Below are positions 30,069 to 36,604 of a stretch of 36,604 nt of DNA, piece after piece. The position numbers were made by a program, and so were the translations under genes. Position 1 is the stretch's first letter; the number at the start of each line of letters is the position of its first letter. Below the pieces are notes generated by a model. The model was not told where the DNA came from, ran no database searches, and saw only the letters and a program-made list of their open reading frames with translations. Source of the DNA: Candidatus Ventrenecus avicola (GTDB taxonomy: Bacteria; Bacillota_I; Bacilli_A; RF39; UBA660); the NCBI GenBank assembly GCA_018711945.1, contig DVHP01000017.1, forward strand, positions 1-36,604, in the 5' to 3' direction.

Positions 30069-30611
30069 ATGAAAGAAATTCTAAATATTTTATTAATTGG
30101 TATAGCATTAAGTATGGATACCTTTTCCTTATCATTAGGAGTAGGTACCTACAATCTAGAAAAAAAGAAATGTTTAACACTCAGCCTACTAGTAGGACTC
30201 ATGCACTTTATCATGCCTTTATTAGGTAACATAGTAGGGGAACAAATCATGCATTTTTTTGAATTAAATAGTAACCTCTTTCTAGGGTGTATCCTACTAT
30301 TTATTGCAGGAAATCTATTAGTAGGCATGATAAAAAAAGAAGAAGATACCAATGTAGATTTATCATTGGTGGGAATGCTTTTATTTGCTTTTGGTGTATC
30401 GATTGATGCTTTTTCAACTGGTCTTGCTTTGACTGCAATTACCCAAAATAAAATATTAGCAATGACTCTCTTTTCCCTAACAAGTTTTACCTTTACATAT
30501 ATTGGATTAAACATTGGGAAATATGTTTCAAAAAAACTTGGTAATAAGGCAAGTATCCTTGGTTTTATCTTACTCTTGACTTTAGGAATATTCCATATAT
30601 GTAAACATTAG
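30069..30611 (+). CDS. mntP: Manganese efflux pump MntP
   Basis: LNILLIGIALSMDTFSLSLGVGTY and FAFGVSIDAFSTGLAL: the duplicated D-rich motifs of MntP (DUF204). Confidence 0.93.
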   Translation: MKEILNILLIGIALSMDTFSLSLGVGTYNLEKKKCLTLSLLVGLMHFIMPLLGNIVGEQIMHFFELNSNLFLGCILLFIAGNLLVGMIKKEEDTNVDLSLVGMLLFAFGVSIDAFSTGLALTAITQNKILAMTLFSLTSFTFTYIGLNIGKYVSKKLGNKASILGFILLLTLGIFHICKH

Positions 30612-30672
30612 AAAAGAACCTTTAAAAAAAAGAAATTTTTTGATATAGTATTAAAGAAAAAGGACGGATTTT

Positions 30673-31926
30673 ATGAAAAAAATTGTAATAGAGGGTGGCA
30701 ACACATTAACAGGAGACATCATGGTATCCGGTGCAAAAAATAGTGCGGTAGCTTTAATACCAGCATCTATTTTATGTGATGAAGAAACTACAATTTACAG
30801 TGTGCCAGAAATATCTGACCGAGATGATTTAATTCGTATTATTGAATTACTACACGGGAAAGTAACCATTTCGCATGATACACTGCATATTGATTCTAAA
30901 AACGTAGAATCGATTTTTATTCCAGAAAACCTTTCTACCAAGCTTCGGGCATCTTATTATTTTATGGGAGCTTTACTCGGAAAAAAGAAATACGTCGAGA
31001 TTGCTCTTCCAGGTGGTTGTAAAATCGGCGATAGAAAAATAGACATTCACTTAAAGGCCTTTCAAGCTCTTGGCGCGACAATCAAAGAATGTCAAGATAA
31101 ATATATTATTAAAGCAGAAAAACTAATTGGTACAAAAATTTACTTTGATTTTGCTAGTGTTGGGGCCACAATAAACACGATGCTTGCCGCCGTAAAAGCA
31201 GAAGGAACAACCATTATTAATAATGCCGCCAAAGAACCGGAAATTGTAAATGTAGCAACGTTTCTAAACAACATGGGAGCCAAAATTACCGGAGCTGGAA
31301 CAAGCAAGATCACCATTGAAGGAGTAGAATTTCTTCATAAGGCGATGATAGAGGTTATTCCCGATCGGATTGAAGCCGGTACCTATATCATTATTGGAGC
31401 ATTATTAGGAAAAGATTTGCATATTAAAAACATCATCAAGGAACATATTATGTCTCTTCTTAATAAATTGCAAGAAATTGGGATAGATTTAAAAGAGACA
31501 GAAGATGGTTTAATTGTAAATCATCCAAAGAAAATGCGAGGAGTCAATATTACAACCTTAATTTATCCAGGATTCCCAACAGATTTAGCTCAGCCGATCA
31601 GCACATTATTAACGCAATGTAATGGAACCAGTATATTAGAAGAAACAATTTATAATAATAGAATGGGCCAAGTACCATACTTAAATTCTATGGGAGCAGA
31701 TATTACAGTTAATAATCAAATTGCTTATATCAAAGGACCAACACCTTTATATGGCAATGATGTAACAGCCAGTGATTTAAGAGCAGGAGCTTCCCTTGTG
31801 ATAGCCGGATTAATAGCCCATGGAACAACGACCATAAGTGAAGTAGAACACATTTTAAGAGGTTACGAACATATTGTAGAAAAACTAACCAATGTCGGTG
31901 CCAATATAAAAATTATCGAAAGCTAG
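30673..31926 (+). CDS. murA: UDP-N-acetylglucosamine 1-carboxyvinyltransferase
   Basis: MKKIVIEGGNTLTGDIMVSGAKNSAVALIPASIL; LPGGCKIGDRKIDIHLKAFQALGA; DLRAGASLVIAGLIA. Confidence 0.97.
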   Translation: MKKIVIEGGNTLTGDIMVSGAKNSAVALIPASILCDEETTIYSVPEISDRDDLIRIIELLHGKVTISHDTLHIDSKNVESIFIPENLSTKLRASYYFMGALLGKKKYVEIALPGGCKIGDRKIDIHLKAFQALGATIKECQDKYIIKAEKLIGTKIYFDFASVGATINTMLAAVKAEGTTIINNAAKEPEIVNVATFLNNMGAKITGAGTSKITIEGVEFLHKAMIEVIPDRIEAGTYIIIGALLGKDLHIKNIIKEHIMSLLNKLQEIGIDLKETEDGLIVNHPKKMRGVNITTLIYPGFPTDLAQPISTLLTQCNGTSILEETIYNNRMGQVPYLNSMGADITVNNQIAYIKGPTPLYGNDVTASDLRAGASLVIAGLIAHGTTTISEVEHILRGYEHIVEKLTNVGANIKIIES

Positions 31927-31969
31927 TCTTTCTTCTTTTTTTTTACATAAAATTTACTAGGTGTAATAT

Positions 31970-32644
31970 ATGAAAAAGAAAATCATGTTAACGATTATTA
32001 TTGGATCAATATTAACTTTTTTCATTTATAAAGTGTTCTATCACGAAGACATCAACATTGTAGCGCTTGGAGATGGTGTAGCAACTGGGTTAACAGCATA
32101 CAACGTAAAAGGCTATAGCTATAACGATTACTTAAGAGACTATTTTGAAGAAACAAGCATAGTAAAAGAATATATTACAGAATTTAACAATGTAGACGAA
32201 ACAACCGAAACTCTAATACTAAAACTTCAAAACAATTATACGTTAGAAAGTACAGGTGTTTCCATAACCCAAGCTATATCTAAAGCCAAGATATTAACCA
32301 TATCCCTCGGTATGAATGAATTAAGTCATAAAATGGAGATAGAAACCGAAGAAGTAGAATCATATTTAACAAATATGGAGAAAATCTTAAAATTATTAAG
32401 AATCTATAATAAAAAAGATATATTTTTAATCAGTTTATATGAAACAACATTCTTAAATAGTACAAAAGTAACAGAAATCAATGATGGTTTAAGAAAATTA
32501 TGTGATACCTATCAAGTTCATTATATTGATATTACAGACATTTTAAGTAATAAAGAATACCTTTTTAATAACAAAAGTTTCTATTTTAATTACCGAGCCC
32601 ATCGCTATATCAGTGAAGAAATGCTGAAATTCTTAAGTAATTAA
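31970..32644 (+). CDS. SGNH/GDSL-like protein, apparently degenerate
   Basis: TM anchor then NIVALGDGVATGL (GDG in place of GDS), SLGMNEL (block III-like), NYRAHRYISEEM (block V-like). Confidence 0.72.
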   Translation: MKKKIMLTIIIGSILTFFIYKVFYHEDINIVALGDGVATGLTAYNVKGYSYNDYLRDYFEETSIVKEYITEFNNVDETTETLILKLQNNYTLESTGVSITQAISKAKILTISLGMNELSHKMEIETEEVESYLTNMEKILKLLRIYNKKDIFLISLYETTFLNSTKVTEINDGLRKLCDTYQVHYIDITDILSNKEYLFNNKSFYFNYRAHRYISEEMLKFLSN

Positions 32645-32657
32645 AAAACAAAAATGG

Positions 32658-32685
32658 TTGCACAAACGAAAAAGTATGATATAAT
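32658..32685 (+). promoter_or_regulatory. Promoter upstream of rpmE
   Basis: TTGCAC (32658-32663), 16-bp spacer, TATAAT (32680-32685). Confidence 0.65.
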
Positions 32686-32742
32686 ACTGAAGACGAAAGA
32701 AAATCTATGCCAAGAAATTTGGTATGGCGGAAGGAGGATTTT

Positions 32743-32955
32743 ATGAAAGCAAATCTACATCCAGAAATGAAAGAAGTAACAGTTACTTGTGCTTGTGGTG
32801 CTTCATTTAAGACTATGTCAACAAAGGATCATATCGAAGTGGAAGTTTGTAGCGAGTGCCATCCTTTTTACACAGGACAACAAGGTAAAGTAAAAAAAGC
32901 TGGAAAAATAGAAAAATTTAATAAGAAATACAACTTAAATAAAGAAGAAAATTAA
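32743..32955 (+). CDS. rpmE: 50S ribosomal protein L31 (zinc-binding type)
   Basis: [66 protein letters not shown] 32743 after GGAGGA. Confidence 0.96.
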   Translation: MKANLHPEMKEVTVTCACGASFKTMSTKDHIEVEVCSECHPFYTGQQGKVKKAGKIEKFNKKYNLNKEEN

Positions 32956-32974
32956 GAACTTCTTTATTTTTTTG
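32941..32974 (+). terminator. Terminator overlapping the 3' end of rpmE
   Basis: AAAGAAG ... CTTCTTT followed by ATTTTTTT. Confidence 0.65.
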
Positions 32975-33035
32975 TGGAAATTACACAATTTTTTCACTTT
33001 TTTGAAATAATCTAAAAAAAGAGGAGTGAAATATT

Positions 33036-34049
33036 TTGAAGAAATTAGTTTATTTAGGAAAAAGAATAATACATTTAGATTATAAATCATTTTTTAAAAC
33101 GATAAAACAAGTTCATTATAAAACAGGAAAAAGTAGAATTTACATCTTTTTTGATATGGCTTACTGTGGCCTCAAATATCAGGCTGGATATGTAGATTAT
33201 AATTTATTTGAAATGTATGATATGACCAAAGAAGAAAGAGAAACAGTAATTACTCGTGGAATTAACAATCAGATACTAAAAAAGTGTAATAATCCTGCTT
33301 ATTTTCATATATTTCATAATAAAAATGAATTTAATGAAAAATTTGAACAATATTTAAATCGCGATTGGCTTTATTTAAATAATAATGAAAAAGAATTTAA
33401 AGATCTTATCAAAAAACACCCAAGTTTTATTGCCAAACCAACAGATTTAGAATGTGGCAAAAAAGTAGAGTTAATTGATGCAAAAAAGAAAAATGCTCAT
33501 GAGTTATACGAAACATTAATAGAGAATCACCAATTTTTATTAGAAGAAGTGGCAAAACAATGCAAAGAAATCGCGAGTCTTCATCCCTATAGTATTAATA
33601 CTATTCGAATCGTGACATTAAAATCTCATATCGTTGCAGCTTTCATTCGTATAGGAGATAAAAAGAATGTCGTCGACAATTTTAATCATGATGGCCTTTT
33701 AGCTCCGATTGATATCGAAACGGGTAAGGTGAACTTTCCAGCTATAAAGAAAAATGGGACAACTTATACACATCATCCTTTAACAAAAAAACCAATTCTT
33801 GGAATTACGATTCCTAAGTGGGAAAAAGCAAAATCTTTATGCGTTGAAGCTAGTAAAATAGTGCCAGAAATCGGTTATATTGGTTTTGATGTTTGCATTG
33901 GACCTGAAAAGTGTTCTTTAATAGAAGCAAATGAATTTCCAGGACATGACTTATATGCCTTGCCAGCTCATCGCAATAAAAAAGAAGGATTACTCCCTCG
34001 TTTTAATAAAATACTAAATGCTAATGATGATGGTGAGTCTCACTCATAG
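33036..34049 (+). CDS. Sugar-transfer-associated ATP-grasp-type protein
   Basis: FIAKPTDLECGKKVELID, LHPYSINTIRIVTL, GYIGFDVCIGPEKCSLIEANEFPGHDLYALPAH fit an ATP-grasp (PF14397-like) fold. Confidence 0.8.
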   Translation: MKKLVYLGKRIIHLDYKSFFKTIKQVHYKTGKSRIYIFFDMAYCGLKYQAGYVDYNLFEMYDMTKEERETVITRGINNQILKKCNNPAYFHIFHNKNEFNEKFEQYLNRDWLYLNNNEKEFKDLIKKHPSFIAKPTDLECGKKVELIDAKKKNAHELYETLIENHQFLLEEVAKQCKEIASLHPYSINTIRIVTLKSHIVAAFIRIGDKKNVVDNFNHDGLLAPIDIETGKVNFPAIKKNGTTYTHHPLTKKPILGITIPKWEKAKSLCVEASKIVPEIGYIGFDVCIGPEKCSLIEANEFPGHDLYALPAHRNKKEGLLPRFNKILNANDDGESHS

Positions 34050-34917
34050 GATGAATAACACATTCTTCTTGATTACAATGTTCACTTGCTAGTTCCATTT
34101 CAAGAGTAGTGTGCATAATACCAAGTTGCTTTAATTTTTCTTTAATAATCGATTTCACTTCGAAATCGTTTTTTCTTGGAACAACAATATGCATCGTCGC
34201 ATAATGGTTCACTCCATCCATACTCCATACATGAATATGATGGACATCTTTTACTTTAGGAATTTTTAAAATTTCTTTTTTGATTTCTTCTACACGAATG
34301 TCACTCGGTACCTTTGCCAAAAAAAGATTTAAAATATTCTTTAAATTATCAAAGGCATGTTTAAGTAAATAAAAGGCAATACCAATACTCATAATAGAAT
34401 CAATATAAGTAATATCAGTAAATTTCATTAAGATAGAACCTACAAAAACAACAACCCAACCTAAAACATCCTCTAACATATGCAAATTTACTGCTTTTTG
34501 ATTTAAAGAATCTCCTTCCCTTGTAGAATAAGCCGCAATAAAGTTAATGATAATTCCTAAAACAGATAATAAAATCATTCCTTCATAATGAAGTGGTTCA
34601 GGGTGTACAATCCTAGAAATAGCTCCCACCAATACGACAACAGAACCAACAATTAAAATAGTAGTGGTAATAAATGCTCCCAACACAGAATATCTTAAAT
34701 ATCCATATGTATAGTTCTCATCGGGCTTTTTCTTGCTTTTTTTCTCCAAGAAATAAGAAACCCCAATACTAAAAGCATCTCCAAAATCATGAACTGCATC
34801 GGATAAAATAGCCATACTATTTGTAAGTAATCCCCCAACAATTTCAATGGCAGAAAATAAAAGATTAAGCAGAAAAGCAACTAAAATATTCTTTTCTGTA
34901 CTATGGTTATGTTTCAT
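34021..34917 (-). CDS. Cation diffusion facilitator (CzcD-like) transporter
   Basis: NILVAFLLNLLFSAIEIVGGLLTNSMAILSDAVHDFGDAFSIGVSYFLE; VKDVHHIHVWSMDGVNHYATMHIVV; His-rich tail THHHH. Confidence 0.93.
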   Translation of the reverse strand: MKHNHSTEKNILVAFLLNLLFSAIEIVGGLLTNSMAILSDAVHDFGDAFSIGVSYFLEKKSKKKPDENYTYGYLRYSVLGAFITTTILIVGSVVVLVGAISRIVHPEPLHYEGMILLSVLGIIINFIAAYSTREGDSLNQKAVNLHMLEDVLGWVVVFVGSILMKFTDITYIDSIMSIGIAFYLLKHAFDNLKNILNLFLAKVPSDIRVEEIKKEILKIPKVKDVHHIHVWSMDGVNHYATMHIVVPRKNDFEVKSIIKEKLKQLGIMHTTLEMELASEHCNQEECVIHPMSETHHHH

Positions 34918-35512
34918 CAGTCGTTTCTCCTTTCAATAAATTTAATAATATCTTTTGTGTCTCTTCATACATAACCTTATAATCATACTCAGGGTGTTTG
35001 TGATAGATAACCTCATGACTATAATCATCTACGATTTGTACAAATAAATGAATTTTTTCTTTACTATGATGTCCACTAAGAAGGAACAAAATTCTTTCAG
35101 TGACTTCCAATTCATTTTGATTAAATATCTCTGCAACTTCTTTATCTAAACAACACATACTCATTAGTTCTTGATGAGCGTGATAAGATAATTTCTGACT
35201 TTGCACCGATTTATCAAGCACTTTTTGTATCAATTCTTTCATTGACATGGCAGTACGACAATATTCTTCAAAAACATCTAATAACGGAAAACAAATTTGT
35301 TTTAAATAAATCTTTGTTCCTTCTATAAAAATTGCCTTTTTATCTGGAAAATACTGATAGATACAACCGGTGGAAACACCCGTGTATTTTGCAATATCGA
35401 CAGAACTTACATTGTGGTATCCTTTTTCACACATCAGTTCAAAACCTTTTTCTATGATTTTTTCTTTCTTTAAAATACTACTTTTTTTAATAGGCTCTCT
35501 AACTTCGCTCAT
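34907..35512 (-). CDS. TetR/AcrR-family transcriptional regulator
   Basis: HTH: KEKIIEKGFELMCEKGYHNVSSVDIAKYTGVSTGCIYQYFPDKKAIF. Overlaps the CDF gene start. ATG 35512 after GAGGTG. Confidence 0.92.
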   Translation of the reverse strand: MSEVREPIKKSSILKKEKIIEKGFELMCEKGYHNVSSVDIAKYTGVSTGCIYQYFPDKKAIFIEGTKIYLKQICFPLLDVFEEYCRTAMSMKELIQKVLDKSVQSQKLSYHAHQELMSMCCLDKEVAEIFNQNELEVTERILFLLSGHHSKEKIHLFVQIVDDYSHEVIYHKHPEYDYKVMYEETQKILLNLLKGETTDET

Positions 35513-35565
35513 AAAAGTCACCTCTCTATATAAATTTGTAATCTTTCATTTATGTAAGTGAATGA

Positions 35566-36483
35566 TTATTTTAAAAATCCTTTAATAATCACATCTTCTG
35601 CTTCTTTTTCGTTTAGCCCTAAACTCATTAATTTCATAAGTTGTTCCCCTTGAATTTTTCCAATCGCGGCTTCATGAATTAAATTGGCATTAGGATTTTT
35701 AGCGTAAATTTCAGGAATGGCTTTGACATGACCATTTTCTTTTAAAATCGCATCACATTCTACATGTGCATAACAACTACTATTCCCTGTAATATCAGAA
35801 ACAAATTCTTGATAGGAATTTTCTGTTGCTACACTTCTACTAGTAACATGCGTACTCGCATGATCCCCATTTAAAGAAACATGAAAAACCGTTTTTGCTT
35901 GTTGACTCCCGTTTGTTAAAATCTTTTCATTAATCACTAAAGTAGTATTTTCATCAAGGATAGCTTTTGTCTCGCGAAGCGTGTCGTCAACACCTTTTAT
36001 TTGAGTGGTATCCATTGTCATATTAGATCCAGGTTTCATAAATATTTCAGTAACAGGATTTAAAATATTCTTGCCACTTCCATCTCCTTCTCCGTAATGC
36101 TTTTCCATATATTTTACCTTAGCATTCTCTTCTAAGAAAAATCGATGAATTCCATCATGCTCAGTATCTTTATGCTTATCATTGTGAACACCACAACCCG
36201 CTAAAATAATAACATTAGAATTTTTACCGATATGAAAGTCATTATAAACAACATCTTTAAGACCACTTTCTGTGAGTAATACAGGTACATGAATAATACT
36301 TAATAAAGTATTTTCTTTCACATAAACATCGATTCCTTGATTATCTTCTTTCGGCACAATATTAATATAAGGATTCGTTTTTCGTGACACACCTTTTCCA
36401 TTTTTTCGAATATTATAAGCATCTGCTTGTTCAATATCAGAATCACTGATTTCTTTTAATAAATTTTTATCAGTATCATTCAT
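35566..36483 (-). CDS. SufB/SufD-family Fe-S assembly scaffold-like protein
   Basis: NVIILAGCGVHNDKHKDTEHDGIHRFFLEENAKVKYMEKHYGEGDG...; SSCYAHVECDAILKENGHVKAIPEIYAKNPNANLIHEAAIGKIQGEQLMKLMSLGLNEKEAEDVIIKGFL. Confidence 0.9.
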   Translation of the reverse strand: MNDTDKNLLKEISDSDIEQADAYNIRKNGKGVSRKTNPYINIVPKEDNQGIDVYVKENTLLSIIHVPVLLTESGLKDVVYNDFHIGKNSNVIILAGCGVHNDKHKDTEHDGIHRFFLEENAKVKYMEKHYGEGDGSGKNILNPVTEIFMKPGSNMTMDTTQIKGVDDTLRETKAILDENTTLVINEKILTNGSQQAKTVFHVSLNGDHASTHVTSRSVATENSYQEFVSDITGNSSCYAHVECDAILKENGHVKAIPEIYAKNPNANLIHEAAIGKIQGEQLMKLMSLGLNEKEAEDVIIKGFLK

Positions 36484-36604
36484 GATGTTCACTTCCTTTC
36501 TGACAGCATTTTGGAATTTGTAAAATGAAAGGCAACATTTCATTTCTAGTCCCCATCTGTTTCACTTTTCCCTGTTCTAATAAAATAATTTGATCTGCAA
36601 TATT
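36476..36604 (-). CDS. ABC-type ATPase C-terminal fragment (5' part beyond window edge)
   Basis: Manually translated tail NIADQIILLEQGKVKQMGTRNEMLPFILQIPKCCQKGSEHHE*; resembles an ABC ATPase C-terminus and overlaps the SufB/D start by 8 bp. Confidence 0.7.
   Translation of the reverse strand, partial: NIADQIILLEQGKVKQMGTRNEMLPFILQIPKCCQKGSEHHE

Noticed and set aside
32701-32733. Small hairpin ATGCCAAGAAATTTGGTAT in the rpmE leader as an L31 autoregulatory leader
   Set aside because: Stem is short with a G-U pair and I could not match it to the known L31 leader structure; a covariance-model search would be needed.

Overview
This is an oriC-proximal chromosomal region of an AT-rich, low-GC Gram-positive (Bacilli-like) bacterium that uses the standard bacterial code: TGA terminates yidC and prmC. 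Left of the origin, on the minus strand, are gyrB (partial), recF, a ComK-family gene, dnaN and dnaA. Right of it, on the plus strand, are rpmH, rnpA, yidC, khpB/jag, an HExxH protein, mnmE, a GNAT gene, mnmG, rsmG and a noc/parB-like gene. Further right are a pseudopilin/InlB-repeat fusion gene and its neighbour, a class A PBP, two paralogous genes of unknown function, a DUF1934-like gene, argS, rpoE, prfA, prmC, a probably frameshifted membrane protein gene, spoIIR, mntP, murA, a degenerate SGNH-hydrolase gene, rpmE, an ATP-grasp gene, CDF and TetR genes, and a SufB/D-like gene with an ABC ATPase fragment. The most interesting observations are: (1) a short ComK homologue in the dnaN-recF interval, with DnaA boxes inside it; (2) a bipartite origin with a DnaA-box pair running directly into a run of TAN triplets (DnaA-trio-like), plus an identical tandem box pair embedded in the dnaA coding sequence; (3) a type IV pseudopilin N-terminus fused to InlB/Flg_new-type repeats; (4) a Noc-like protein with no N-terminal amphipathic helix, a long disordered insert and no adjacent parA; (5) a two-member family of unknown helical proteins flanking a 34-aa basic ORF; (6) an SGNH-fold protein with its catalytic residues apparently lost; (7) DnaA boxes inside prmC and spoIIR. 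Family calls come from recognising motifs by eye, and no database search was run.
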